Source: Roseateles sp. DAIF2
GTDB lineage: Bacteria > Pseudomonadota > Gammaproteobacteria > Burkholderiales > Burkholderiaceae_C
Assembly (NCBI RefSeq): GCF_015624425.1
Contig: NZ_CP049919.1
Coordinates: forward strand, 124,001-188,000
Direction of reading: 5' to 3'
DNA length: 64,000 nt
Made by a program: the position numbers and the translations under genes. Of the stretch, positions 16,375-24,791 are shown piece after piece (the stretch's first letter is position 1; the number at the start of each line of letters is the position of its first letter). Under the pieces are notes generated by a model that searched no databases, was not told the origin of the DNA, and saw only the letters and a list, made by a program, of their open reading frames with translations.

Positions 16375-16983
16375 ATGAAGCTCTACTACAGCACCGGTGC
16401 CTGCTCCCTGTCCCCCCATATCGTGCTGCGCGAGGCGGGCCTGCCCTTCGAGCTGGTGCTGGCCAGCACCAAGACCCACAAGCTGCAGGACGGCACCGAC
16501 TACTACACGATCAATGCCAAGGGCTATGTGCCGCTGCTGGAGCTGGACGGCGGCGAGCGCCTGTCCGAAGGCCCGGCCATCGTGCAGTACATCGCCGACC
16601 AGGTGCCGGCGAAGCAGCTCGCGCCGGCCAACGGCACGCTGGCGCGCTACCGCCTGCAGGAATGGCTGAACTTCATCACCACCGAGCTGCACAAGGGCTT
16701 CTCGCCGCTGTTCAACGCCGCGATGCCGGAGGAGGCCAAGGCCCTGTTCCGCGCCAAGCTGGCCGAGCGCTTCAGCTGGGTGGACGCCCAGCTGGAGGGC
16801 CGGCAGTACCTGATGGGCGAGCAGTTCACGGTGGCCGACGCCTACCTGTTCACCGTCAGCAACTGGGGCCAGTATGTCGGCGTCGACCTCGGCGGCTATC
16901 CGAACCTGGTCGCCTACCGCGCACGCGTCGCGGCGCGCCCGGCGGTGCAGGAGGCGTTGAAGGCCGAGGGTCTGCTGAAGTGA
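16375..16983 (+). CDS. Glutathione S-transferase (beta-class GstA-like)
   Basis: A 202-residue GST. The N-terminal thioredoxin-fold half starts MKLYYSTGACSLSPHIVLRE, in which Cys10 is the catalytic cysteine of beta-class bacterial GSTs; NAKGYVPLLELDGG and SEGPAIVQYIAD bind glutathione. The C-terminal helical domain contains GEQFTVADAYLFTV. It detoxifies electrophiles by glutathione conjugation in the cytoplasm. The stop overlaps the start of the Nudix gene (TGATG), so they form an operon. Confidence 0.93.
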   Translation: MKLYYSTGACSLSPHIVLREAGLPFELVLASTKTHKLQDGTDYYTINAKGYVPLLELDGGERLSEGPAIVQYIADQVPAKQLAPANGTLARYRLQEWLNFITTELHKGFSPLFNAAMPEEAKALFRAKLAERFSWVDAQLEGRQYLMGEQFTVADAYLFTVSNWGQYVGVDLGGYPNLVAYRARVAARPAVQEALKAEGLLK

Positions 16984-17558
16984 TGATGCGCGAGGAGGCG
17001 CGCCGGCAGCTGGCGCTGTACCTGGCGCGCTTTCCCGCCGAGTCCGAACGCCTGGCGGCGCTGCAGGCCCAGCTGGACGAGGACGCGGGCGACCCGCTGA
17101 GCCGCGCGAACATGCGCGGCCATGTGACGACCAGCGCCCTGGTGCTGGACCCGAGCCTGACGCACACGCTGCTGATCCACCACCGCGTGATCGGCCGCTG
17201 GCTGCAGCCGGGCGGGCATTACGAGGCGGGGCAGGGCCTGTGGGAATCGGCGCTGCGCGAGGTGGCCGAGGAGACCGGCGTCACCCGGCTGGCGGCCCAT
17301 CCCGTCTGGGGCGCGGCGCTGCCGCTGGACATCGACAGCCATCCGATCGCCGCGAATCCGAACAAGGGCGAGGGCGAGCATTGGCACCATGACTATGCGT
17401 ACCTGGTGATCGCGCCGATGACCGGGCAAGACCTGGCCCCGCAGCTGGCCGAGGTGCATGGCGCGGCCTGGCGGCCGCTGGCCGAGCTGGCGGATTCCGG
17501 CGAGGCGCGCTTTCGCGGCCTCGCCGGCAAGCTGAAAGAGCTCGTCAGCCCTTCTTGA
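16983..17558 (+). CDS. Nudix hydrolase
   Basis: A 191-residue Nudix-fold protein. The Nudix box lies near residues 78-100 and reads GHYEAGQGLWESA then LREVAEETGV; the catalytic REVAEE core is intact, but the first conserved Glu of the box is Gln. The substrate is unknown; relatives hydrolyse nucleoside diphosphates linked to other groups. It starts at the ATG overlapping the GST stop; a second ATG follows immediately. The 3' end overlaps the convergent thioredoxin-fold gene by 14 bp. Confidence 0.87.
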   Translation: MMREEARRQLALYLARFPAESERLAALQAQLDEDAGDPLSRANMRGHVTTSALVLDPSLTHTLLIHHRVIGRWLQPGGHYEAGQGLWESALREVAEETGVTRLAAHPVWGAALPLDIDSHPIAANPNKGEGEHWHHDYAYLVIAPMTGQDLAPQLAEVHGAAWRPLAELADSGEARFRGLAGKLKELVSPS

Positions 17559-19110
17559 CCGGGGCCTTGATCAAGGCCTCGCAGGTGGCGCGCTGCTGGT
17601 CGGCGGTGTCGACCTTGGCGCAGACGCCGTTGAGCTGGGTCTTCAGCCGGTTCAGCACCGCCTGGTGCTGGCCGCCGGCGTTCCAGCTCGACAGCTTGGC
17701 GCCGACGCGCTGCAGCGAGCGTGCGCTGCGTTCGTAGAAGGCGCCCTTGTCCTGCGCGGCCTCCTTGAACAGCTGGGCCGCGGTCTTCTCGATCCTGGCA
17801 GCGTCCTGCGGCGCCAGGTCGACCAGCGCGGCGAAGTAGCCGGAGCCCCATTGCAGGCGGGTGGCCGGGCCCTCGCTCTTGGCGAAGGATTCCTCGTACC
17901 AGCGCAGCGCCTCCTCGGTGCGGCCCTGCTTGCGCGCATTGCCGCCCAGCTGGCTCATCAGGTAGTAGGGCGAATGGCTCTTGGCCAGGCTGGTCTTCAG
18001 CAGCTCGTCGCTCTCCTTCCACAGCCCGGCCTGGCCCAGCAGATAGGCCACCGAGGTGATCACGGCCTGGCGCTCATAGCCCTCGGTGACCTCGCGGTCG
18101 GCCTTGGCGGCATGGGCCTTGACGTCCTGCACCAGGGCGGGCGGGAGCGTCGGCGTCAGCGAATCCTTGGGCTGGTCGATGCGGGCCAGCTGCACGCGGG
18201 CGATCAGGGCCTGGCTGCGGTCGGCGCGCGACAAGGTGGCGTCGGCCTCCAGGCGCTTCAGCGCCAGGTCGTACTCGGCCACCAGGGCCTGACGCTCGGC
18301 GCCGGCCTCGGGGCTCAGCGCCTTGACGATGTCGCTGGCCTCGTTGCCCAGCACGTCGGCATGGGTGCGGCTCAGCTTGGCATCGCCCAGGATGCCGCGC
18401 ACGCGCTCGCGCAGCGCCGCGTCGGGCTTGACGCCCTGGCCGCCCTGGCTGGCGGCGAGCGCCTTCAGCCACAGCCGGTTGGTGGTCTCGGCATCGCCCG
18501 CGCCGGCGCTGGCCACGGCCAGCTGCACCAGCAGGCCGGGGCGCTCGGCGGCCGGCACCAGCTGCTGCTCATCGGTCTCCCAGGAGTAGAAGCCCAGCAG
18601 GCGCCATTCGTTGGCGCCCAGCTTCTTGCCGGCCTGGGCATCGGCCAGCACCGCCTTGACCGGGCGGCCGCCGGCCAGGCCCAGCTGCAGCACCTGCAGC
18701 ACCTGGGGCGCGTCGGCCTCGCCGGGCAGGCGGGTCAGCTCCTGGCCCTCGGGGCTGAAGAGGATCATCGTCGGGTAGCCGCGCACCTTGAAGCGGGCGC
18801 CCAGCTTCTGCGCGCCGGGCAGGTCGCCGTCGATGTTGACCGCGACGAAGGCGCGCGACTGCTCGATGAAGTCCTGGCGGTTGAACAGCGTGGCCTTCAG
18901 CTGGTTGCAGGGCGGACACCATTTGGCGCCCCAGTACAGCAGCACCGGCTTCTTCTCGGCCTTGGCGCGGGCGAAGGCGCGTTCGATGTCGGCATCGGCC
19001 GCGGCGCTCTGCCAGGCCACGCCGGCGCTGGTGGCGGGAGCGGTCGCCTGAGCGACCGGGGCGATCAGGGCCAGCGCGAGCGCCAGCGCGGTGAGTGGGG
19101 TCGGTTTCAT
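17545..19110 (-). CDS. Periplasmic thioredoxin-fold protein with helical C-terminal region
   Basis: A 521-residue exported protein. A signal peptide (residues 1-23, ending QATA) is followed by a thioredoxin domain (about 35-150) with the redox-active WCPPC at 64-68 and the cis-Pro region VRGYPTMILFSPEGQE. The remaining 350 residues are alpha-helical with TPR-like segments, e.g. SQLGGNARKQGRTEEALRWY. It probably acts as a periplasmic disulfide reductase or isomerase. It stands alone, convergent with the Nudix gene. Confidence 0.85.
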   Translation of the reverse strand: MKPTPLTALALALALIAPVAQATAPATSAGVAWQSAAADADIERAFARAKAEKKPVLLYWGAKWCPPCNQLKATLFNRQDFIEQSRAFVAVNIDGDLPGAQKLGARFKVRGYPTMILFSPEGQELTRLPGEADAPQVLQVLQLGLAGGRPVKAVLADAQAGKKLGANEWRLLGFYSWETDEQQLVPAAERPGLLVQLAVASAGAGDAETTNRLWLKALAASQGGQGVKPDAALRERVRGILGDAKLSRTHADVLGNEASDIVKALSPEAGAERQALVAEYDLALKRLEADATLSRADRSQALIARVQLARIDQPKDSLTPTLPPALVQDVKAHAAKADREVTEGYERQAVITSVAYLLGQAGLWKESDELLKTSLAKSHSPYYLMSQLGGNARKQGRTEEALRWYEESFAKSEGPATRLQWGSGYFAALVDLAPQDAARIEKTAAQLFKEAAQDKGAFYERSARSLQRVGAKLSSWNAGGQHQAVLNRLKTQLNGVCAKVDTADQQRATCEALIKAPVKKG

Positions 19111-19208
19111 GGCCCGATTGTCGACCCGGGGGCAAGCCCCTGCCCATGAGGGGAATGCAGGAGCTTATGCGCTGGGCGCACAAGCCCCCGGGGCGCCGGG
19201 CGGCCGCC

Positions 19209-19499
19209 TCAGCGGGTCTCGACGACCGCCGCGGTCAGGCGCCGCACCAGCGGCAGCACCAGCAGCAGGGTCGGGAAGGCGACCACCCAGGACCAGGCCC
19301 ATGAGCCCAGCCAGATGCGCAGGAAACCGGGCACCGGGCCGACGCCGCGCAGGGTGCTGATCGCGGAGACGATGCAGGTCATCAGGATGGACAGCAGCAG
19401 CGGCATCACGATGCCGGCATAGCGGGCCGGCAGCTTGCGCGAGCGGGCGGTGGGAACGATGGAGGGCTGTGAGGAGGAGTCGAAAGCGTTTTTTGTCAT
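19209..19499 (-). CDS. DUF2798 family small membrane protein
   Basis: A 96-residue protein with two transmembrane helices (about 29-48 and 63-85). The blocks MPLLLSILMTCIVSAISTLR and GFLRIWLGSWAWSWVVAFP match DUF2798. Function unknown. The ATG at 19499 is 160 bp from the divergent AlkD-like gene, leaving room for both promoters. Confidence 0.82.
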   Translation of the reverse strand: MTKNAFDSSSQPSIVPTARSRKLPARYAGIVMPLLLSILMTCIVSAISTLRGVGPVPGFLRIWLGSWAWSWVVAFPTLLLVLPLVRRLTAAVVETR

Positions 19500-19659
19500 C
19501 GGAGAACTCGTTGGACAAGAGGGTCAAGGCAGGCACCAGCGCCCATCCCGACCCGGGATGGTGTAGTGCGTTGCTTGACGTTAGACGCTTACGACCGATG
19601 TGCTGTGACATCGGCGGCGCCAGTCTAACCTACGGATCGCCTGACTATCATCGCGCCCT

Positions 19660-20361
19660 ATGCAAGACCTGACACTCGTCACGCCATCCGTCACGCTGGA
19701 GCAGCGCCTGGAGCGGGCGCTGCAGCTGCTGCGCGCGCAGGCGCGGCCGGAGCAGCTGGAGGCGCTGGCGCGCTTTGGCATCACCGGCGCGACCCGGCTG
19801 GGCCTGTCGGTGCCGCAGATGCGGGCCCTGGGCAAGCAGCTGGGCCGCAAGGACCATGAGCTGGCGCTGGCGCTGTGGGACACCGGCATCCCGGACGCGC
19901 AGATCGTCGCGGCGCTGCTGGCCGATCCGGCCGCGCTGACGGTTGCGCAGATGAACCACTGGACGCGCGGCATGCAGGCCTGGGATGTCTGCGACCAGGC
20001 CTGCGGCAATGCCTTCGCCCGCTCGCCGCTGGCCTGGGCGCGCATCCCGGTCTGGGCCGGCGCGGGCGAGGAATTCGTCAGGCGCGCCGCCTTCGCGCTG
20101 CTGGCGACCCTGGCGGTGCACGACAAGCGGCGGCCCGATGCGGACTTCGCCGCGCTGCTGCCGCTGATCGAGGCGGCGGCCGACGACGAGCGCAACTTCG
20201 TCAAGAAGGCGGTCAACTGGGCGCTGCGCCAGATCGGCAAGCGCTCGGCCGGGCTGAGGCTGGAGGCCATCGCCTGCGCCGAGCGGCTGCGCCAGCGGCC
20301 CGAGAAGAGCGCGCGCTGGATCGCGGCGGATGCGCTGCGCGAGCTGAAGAAGTACCAGTAG
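19660..20361 (+). CDS. DNA alkylation repair protein (AlkD-like HEAT-repeat glycosylase)
   Basis: A 233-residue all-helical protein of the AlkC/AlkD superfamily. Typical blocks are GLSVPQMRALGKQLGRKDHELALALWDTG (split helices), NHWTRGMQAWDVCDQACGNAF, and the C-terminal NFVKKAVNWALRQIGKRS that carries the DNA-facing residues in AlkD. It removes alkylated bases such as 3-methyladenine. The AraC gene follows 2 bp after its stop, so they are co-transcribed. Confidence 0.87.
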   Translation: MQDLTLVTPSVTLEQRLERALQLLRAQARPEQLEALARFGITGATRLGLSVPQMRALGKQLGRKDHELALALWDTGIPDAQIVAALLADPAALTVAQMNHWTRGMQAWDVCDQACGNAFARSPLAWARIPVWAGAGEEFVRRAAFALLATLAVHDKRRPDADFAALLPLIEAAADDERNFVKKAVNWALRQIGKRSAGLRLEAIACAERLRQRPEKSARWIAADALRELKKYQ

Positions 20362-20363
20362 CC

Positions 20364-21155
20364 ATGAACCTGCCATCCTGCGGCGCCAGCACCCAGCTGA
20401 TCCGCACCCGGGTCTCGCACCGCATCCGCACCGCCACGTTCCGCGACGACCTGGTGGGCTGGCTGATGGCGGGCCGCAAGCGCCTGGCCACGCCCGCCGG
20501 CGAGATCCGCTTCGGCGCCGGCCAGGTCTTCCTGATCCCGCGCGCGACCCAATGGGACCTGGTCAACGAGGCCGCGCCGGGCGGGGTCTACGAGGCGCGC
20601 CTGATCGGCTTCGCGCCGCCGCTGATCGAGCGGTTCCACCAGCGCTTCGGCCAGTTCGCCGGCGTGCCGGCGCTGCAGGGCGCGGCCGGCACCGCGGCGG
20701 ATGCGGCCTTCGCCGCCACCTTCGAGCATGCCAGCGCGGCGCTGCGAGAAGAGCCCGACAGCTCCGAGGCCATGCGCGAGCATCGGGCGCTGGAGCTGCT
20801 GTTGCTGCTGGCCGAGCGCGGCCTGGTGTTTGCGCCGGCGCGCGGCCTGGCCTGGGCCGACCGCGTGCAGCGCCTGGTGGGCCAGCGGCCCCAGGCCGAT
20901 TGGACGGTGGAGGCGCTGGCGCGCGCCTTCCACCTGAGCGCCAGCACCCTGCAGCGCCGGCTGGCCGAGGAGGGCAGCTCGGTCAGCCGCTGCGTGCGCG
21001 AGGTGCGGCTGGAGGCCGCGCTGGCCCTGCTGCAGCAGGGCTCGGGCCTGCAGGTCTCGGAGATCGCGGCCCGCTGCGGCTATGACTCGCACAGCCGCTT
21101 TTCCGCCGCCTTCCGGCAGCGCTTCGGCTTCGCGCCCTCGGACTTGCGCCCCTGA
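20364..21155 (+). CDS. AraC family transcriptional regulator
   Basis: A 263-residue regulator. The N-terminal half is a cupin-like sensor (AGEIRFGAGQVFLIPRATQW); the C-terminal domain has two HTH units, WTVEALARAFHLSASTLQRR and VSEIAARCGYDSHSRFSAAF, ending RFGFAPSDLRP. It begins 2 bp after the AlkD-like gene. The regulon is unknown; autoregulation of the AlkD-AraC pair is a guess. Confidence 0.9.
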   Translation: MNLPSCGASTQLIRTRVSHRIRTATFRDDLVGWLMAGRKRLATPAGEIRFGAGQVFLIPRATQWDLVNEAAPGGVYEARLIGFAPPLIERFHQRFGQFAGVPALQGAAGTAADAAFAATFEHASAALREEPDSSEAMREHRALELLLLLAERGLVFAPARGLAWADRVQRLVGQRPQADWTVEALARAFHLSASTLQRRLAEEGSSVSRCVREVRLEAALALLQQGSGLQVSEIAARCGYDSHSRFSAAFRQRFGFAPSDLRP

Positions 21156-21261
21156 GCAGGATGAGCCGCGGCGCACAGCGATTGGGGTCTGCGGGCTAGC
21201 GCGCCAGGCCGTGCCGAGCGACGATGCAGGCTGTTCCTGACCTCGTAGAGTGAATCCCGCC

Positions 21262-21837
21262 ATGCATCGTCAACAAGCACGCAAGTTCGCCCTGGCCGCC
21301 GCCCTGATCGGCGCCTCGACCCTGGTCCATGCCGCCGGCTTCAAGCTGAGCAGCCCGGACATCAAGGCCGGTGGCCTGATTCCGCAGCGTTTCGAGTTCA
21401 ACGGCTTCGGCTGTTCCGGCGAGAACCGCTCGCCGGTCCTGCAATGGAGCGGCGCGCCGGCCGGCACCAAGAGCTTCGCCGTCACGGTCTACGACCCGGA
21501 TGCGCCGACCGGCTCGGGCTGGTGGCATTGGTCGGTGGTCAACCTGCCGGCCGAGCTGACCGGGCTGCCGGCCGACGCCGGCGCGGTGGGCGGCGCCAAG
21601 CTGCCCCAGGGCGCCAGCCATGTGCGCATCGACTACGGCGTCGCCGGCTGGGGCGGCACCTGCCCGCCGCCGGGCGACAAGCCGCACCGCTACATCTTCA
21701 CCGTCTATGCGCTGAAGACGGAGCGGCTGGACCTGCCCGCCGATGCCACCGCCGCGCTGGCCGGCTACATGATCAAGGCCAACGCGCTGGGCCAGGCCAG
21801 CTTCACGGCCCGCTACGGCCGGCCGAAGGGCAACTAG
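21262..21837 (+). CDS. YbhB/YbcL family Raf-kinase-inhibitor-like (PEBP) protein, exported
   Basis: A 191-residue protein with a signal peptide (residues 1-24, ending LVHA) and the PEBP fold: VYDPDAPTGSGWWHWSVVN and the second signature GVAGWGGTCPPPGDKPHRY with FTVYALK. Bacterial members bind small anionic ligands; their role is unclear. I chose the ATG at 21262; an in-frame GTG lies four codons upstream. The GAG before it can serve as a weak Shine-Dalgarno. Confidence 0.9.
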   Translation: MHRQQARKFALAAALIGASTLVHAAGFKLSSPDIKAGGLIPQRFEFNGFGCSGENRSPVLQWSGAPAGTKSFAVTVYDPDAPTGSGWWHWSVVNLPAELTGLPADAGAVGGAKLPQGASHVRIDYGVAGWGGTCPPPGDKPHRYIFTVYALKTERLDLPADATAALAGYMIKANALGQASFTARYGRPKGN

Positions 21838-21853
21838 GCGGGCTGATGATCGA

Positions 21854-22582
21854 TCAGCGGCCGGCGCGCAGCGCGTCCAGCTGCGCGCGCAGCTCCGCGA
21901 TCTCGGCGGCGAAGTTGTCGCGCGCCGTGGTCGCGCCGACCAGCTCCATCTCGGCCGCCAGGCGCGCGTCGGATTCGGTGGCCGAGGCGGCCACATGGCG
22001 CTCGATCTGGCGGCGCAGATCGGCGAGCTGCGCCTCCTTGCCCTCGATCGCCAGCTGGTCCTTGGCCTTGCCGACCAGGGCGTCGGAGGCGATGTCGCGC
22101 GCATGGCGCAGCTCGATGGTCAGCCGCTCGATGCTGGCGTCGCGCTCCGCCAGCCGCGCCAGGGCCTGGTCGCGCTCCTCGGTGAGCGCGGCCAGTTGCG
22201 CGCTCAGCGCGTCGCGCGCGGTTTCGGCCTGCTCGTTGAGCTGCAGCAGCGAGGCCAGGTCGCCATCGCTGTGCGAGAGCTTGTCGCGCAGGCCGGCGGC
22301 GGCGTCCTCGGCCAGCTGCCTGGCCCAATCGCCCAGCGCGGCCGCCAGGGGCGCGGGCAGCTCCACCTTGGGTGCCTCGGCGGCCGGTGCCTGCGCGGCG
22401 CGCCAGGCCGCCAGATGCGGGTGGATGGCCTGCGCCGAGGCGCCCGCCCCGAGCGTGTCGCGCAGGCCGCCGAGCGTGACCGGCCGGCCACCGTCCGCCA
22501 GGCGCTGCGCGGCGGCGGCGACCTGCTCGAAGCCGATGTCTCGATTGCTGGTGGTCTTGTTGTTTTCTTCTGCGTCTGCCAT
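21854..22582 (-). CDS. KfrA-like DNA-binding coiled-coil protein
   Basis: A 242-residue protein. The N-terminal HTH-like part (residues about 12-70, IGFEQVAAAAQRLADGGRPV then TLGGLRDTLGAG) matches the KfrA N-terminal DNA-binding family, followed by a long coiled coil (about 100-240) rich in Glu, Arg, Ala and Leu. KfrA proteins bind DNA and are best known from plasmids; chromosomal copies are common in Burkholderiales. I start it at the ATG at 22582 (MADAEENN) rather than the longer frame. Role in this chromosome unknown. Confidence 0.75.
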   Translation of the reverse strand: MADAEENNKTTSNRDIGFEQVAAAAQRLADGGRPVTLGGLRDTLGAGASAQAIHPHLAAWRAAQAPAAEAPKVELPAPLAAALGDWARQLAEDAAAGLRDKLSHSDGDLASLLQLNEQAETARDALSAQLAALTEERDQALARLAERDASIERLTIELRHARDIASDALVGKAKDQLAIEGKEAQLADLRRQIERHVAASATESDARLAAEMELVGATTARDNFAAEIAELRAQLDALRAGR

Positions 22583-22678
22583 GGCGGTATGCGGTAAGTA
22601 GCACGCCCGATGCTGGGCGGATTTATCCCTGAAGGCGACCGCCCGGGCCAATCTCTTTAATCGCCGGAGTCGGGCCGA

Positions 22679-23074
22679 TCACCGACCGGGCGGCGGCTGC
22701 CAGAGCTCGACCTTGTTGCCCTCCGGGTCGATGACCCAGCCGAACTTGCCGTACTCCGAATCGTCGGTCCGATCCAGGACCTGGCAGCCCTCGTCCCGCA
22801 GAGCCTGCAGCAGCGCGTCCAGATTGTCGACGCGGTAATTGATCACGAAGGGCGCGCTGCCGGGGGCGAAGGACTCGTCGCCGGCCGCGCCGATGGACCA
22901 GATCGTCGTGCCGGCCGTCGGCTGGCCTGCCGCGTCGGTCCAACTGAAGGCGGCACCGCCCCAGGGCAGCAGCTCGATGCCCAGATGGCGCTGGTACCAG
23001 GCGCGCAATGCGCCGGGATCTTTGGCCGTGAAGAAGATGCCGCCGATGCCGGTGACGCGTCGCTTGTTGCTCAT
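22679..23074 (-). CDS. VOC (glyoxalase/bleomycin-resistance-like) family protein
   Basis: A 131-residue vicinal-oxygen-chelate protein. It starts at ATG 23074 with GGAGA upstream. The paired beta-alpha-beta-beta-beta units are GIGGIFFTAKDPGALRAWYQ and NYRVDNLDALLQALRDEGCQ, ending in the common DPEGNKVELWQPP. The metal ligands typical of glyoxalase I are not clearly complete, so the activity is unassigned. A second VOC-superfamily gene lies upstream on the same strand. Confidence 0.87.
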   Translation of the reverse strand: MSNKRRVTGIGGIFFTAKDPGALRAWYQRHLGIELLPWGGAAFSWTDAAGQPTAGTTIWSIGAAGDESFAPGSAPFVINYRVDNLDALLQALRDEGCQVLDRTDDSEYGKFGWVIDPEGNKVELWQPPPGR

Positions 23075-23236
23075 CCGGGTCTCCTTGTTTCCTTGCATTC
23101 TTTTTGCTCGCGCGATGGCTGCGCGGGCAGCGTGCCATGATTCTTTGCGGCCGGATGCATTCGAGACCCGAAGGGGCGTTTCGAGGACTCCTGAGTGAAT
23201 GAATGCGGGAAGGCCGGCGGCGCCGCGCGCGCTCAG

Positions 23237-23716
23237 TCAGCCGCGCCGGGCCGCCTCGATCGTCGCGATGTCGATCTTGCCCATCTGCATCATCGCCTCG
23301 AAGGCGCGCCGGGCCGCGGCGGGGTCGGGATCGTTGATCGCCTCGATCAGCACGCGCGGCGTGATCTGCCAGGACAGGCCCCATCGGTCCTTGCACCAGC
23401 CGCAGGCGCTGGCCTGGCCGCCGTTGTCGATGATCGCCTGCCACAGGCGGTCGGTCTCGGCCTGGTCGTCGGTGGCGATCTGGAAGGAAAAAGCCTCGTC
23501 GGGCTTGAAGGCCGGCCCGCCGTTCAGGCCGAGGCAGGGAATGCCGGCCACGGTGAACTCGACCGTCAGCACATCGCCCTGCTTGCCGGAGGGATAGTCG
23601 CCGGGCGCATGCAGCACCCGGCCCACCGCGCTGTCCGGAAAGGTCCGCGCATAGAACTGCGCGGCCTCCAGCGCGCCACCGTCGTACCAGAGACAGATCG
23701 TGTTCTTGGGGATCAT
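23237..23716 (-). CDS. PhnB-like VOC superfamily protein
   Basis: A 159-residue protein of the PhnB/3-demethylubiquinone-methyltransferase-like branch of the VOC superfamily. Evidence: the start MIPKNTICLWYDGGALEAAQ, FYARTFPDSAVGRVLHAPGD, GLNGGPAFKPDEAFSFQI and the ending CGWCKDRWGLSWQITPRVL. These small proteins are of unknown activity despite the old name. The ATG at 23716 has TTGGAG upstream. It is followed 162 bp later by the other VOC gene. Confidence 0.88.
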   Translation of the reverse strand: MIPKNTICLWYDGGALEAAQFYARTFPDSAVGRVLHAPGDYPSGKQGDVLTVEFTVAGIPCLGLNGGPAFKPDEAFSFQIATDDQAETDRLWQAIIDNGGQASACGWCKDRWGLSWQITPRVLIEAINDPDPAAARRAFEAMMQMGKIDIATIEAARRG

Positions 23717-24036
23717 CGGGGTGCTCCAAGGGGTGGGGAGGTGGATCGTACGCGCGGGTTGGGGACCTTGGGCAGGGGCGGGGGCGACTGCGTGGTCGGT
23801 TGTAAGCTTTGCTGCCTTTGGCGGAACCTTTGGTAGCCTCGCCAATACTTCAAACGGAGGGAGAAGCGATGAGCCCTCATTCAGTTGAAGCGCAAGGAAA
23901 GCCATTCGTCACGGCACGGGCCACCGTGATAGGCCGCGCAGCGGTGCGGCATGCAACATATTGAGCGCCATCGAATGAAACCTAGTGCGTTTGAGAGCAG
24001 TCGAACGTACGTCGACATGGTGCTCTTGGGAAGGCA
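23717..24036. other. Spacer between PhnB-like gene and cassette-like region
   Basis: A 320-bp stretch where GC falls relative to the left flank. It must hold the promoter of the PhnB-like gene at its left end. The only coding candidate is a 31-codon frame at 23869-23964. I see no attC-like hairpin or insertion sequence end here. Confidence 0.5.
23869..23964 (+). CDS. Possible 31-residue small ORF or truncated gene start
   Basis: An ATG preceded by GGAGGGAGAAGC opens a 31-codon frame (starting MSPHSVEAQGKPFV and ending RHATY). The Shine-Dalgarno is unusually good, but the product matches nothing I know and is short. It could be the surviving start of a gene cut by recombination at the edge of the cassette region. 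Confidence 0.25.
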   Translation: MSPHSVEAQGKPFVTARATVIGRAAVRHATY

Positions 24037-24378
24037 ATGATGAGCAGCGCTGCTGTAGTCGTTCTACTGGTGGGTGGGATTGCGTACGGTGCGTACGCTA
24101 TTCCGGCCATGTTCCAGTTCTTCTCCTACTGTGAGCACGTTGCTGCTGCCACAGGCAGGACTGAGGAAAACGCCAGTCCGAAGGCTCACGACGATGGGGG
24201 ACTGAATGCATTCCAGCGAGAGCAGTACCGCATGCTCCGGAGCGGCGAGTTTGTAAACGGTGGAGATCCAGCAATCGTCGCTCGCGGTGCCGCTATTGCG
24301 AGCAAGCTCAGGAATTCGTTCTGGGCCGCCGTGGCCTTGGTTTTCTCTGTCGCTGTTGCGGAGCTATGGGCAAAGTGA
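24037..24378 (+). CDS. Hypothetical two-helix membrane protein (cassette-like)
   Basis: A 113-residue protein with hydrophobic segments at about residues 4-24 (VVVLLVGGIAYGAYAIPAMF) and 94-111 (WAAVALVFSVAVAELW) and a polar middle. I do not recognise it. Its base composition is lower in GC than the neighbours. An attC-like hairpin begins at its stop codon, which is how integron gene cassettes are built. GGGAAGG precedes the ATG; a second ATG follows immediately. Confidence 0.6.
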   Translation: MMSSAAVVVLLVGGIAYGAYAIPAMFQFFSYCEHVAAATGRTEENASPKAHDDGGLNAFQREQYRMLRSGEFVNGGDPAIVARGAAIASKLRNSFWAAVALVFSVAVAELWAK

Positions 24379-24450
24379 CACCCGACCAGTCGCTCGAGCC
24401 GACGGCCCTCGGCAAGTCTCGGTTCGCGGCTCAGCTTCAACGTAGGCCGT
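24376..24450 (+). repeat. attC-like (integron 59-base-element-like) hairpin, degenerate
   Basis: Directly after the previous stop. GAGCCG (24395-24401 region) can pair with CGGCTC (24428-24433 region), and the right end reads CTTCAACGTAGGCC, one base short of the usual attC end AACGTTAGGC. The left end ACACCCGACC stands where the complementary arm would be. The next small gene starts 3 bp on. The likeness to attC is by eye. Confidence 0.4.
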
Positions 24451-24452
24451 TC

Positions 24453-24758
24453 ATGCGCACGTCGTGGTTTGCTGCAAGTTTCTTCGCCGCGCATTTCATT
24501 TCGAGTGTGGGTGCGCTGCTGTGGTCGTTCACGACATCGGCTGCGCACTTCGATGGGCGCCATGTATCCTGGTTGTCGCGAAATCTTTCTGGACCTGCCT
24601 TTGAGATCTTGTGGTTTCCACTTTCGCTGCTTGATGCTCCACCACGAGTTCTACCCGGACTGTGGGGCTATCTACCGACCGTCTTAAACAGCGCACTGTG
24701 GACGGCCATAGTCGTGCTCTGCCTTAGAAAGGCTGGTTGGACTTGGGGCAATGATTGA
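24453..24758 (+). CDS. Hypothetical membrane protein (cassette-like)
   Basis: A 101-residue protein with hydrophobic segments at about residues 5-27 (WFAASFFAAHFISSVGALLW) and 76-92 (LNSALWTAIVVLCL). Not recognised. It begins immediately after an attC-like sequence and has low GC, as expected for an integron-type cassette gene. The IS256-family element lies 25 bp after its stop. No clear Shine-Dalgarno, also common in cassettes. Confidence 0.55.
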   Translation: MRTSWFAASFFAAHFISSVGALLWSFTTSAAHFDGRHVSWLSRNLSGPAFEILWFPLSLLDAPPRVLPGLWGYLPTVLNSALWTAIVVLCLRKAGWTWGND

Positions 24759-24783
24759 GGTCAGCCTGCACATACTGTTGCCG

Positions 24784-24791
24784 GAGCAGCC
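24784..24791. repeat. Target site duplication, left copy (GAGCAGCC)
   Basis: The 8-mer GAGCAGCC directly abuts the left inverted repeat and is repeated exactly after the right end at 26182-26189. Eight to nine bases is the usual duplication for IS256-family elements. Confidence 0.8.
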
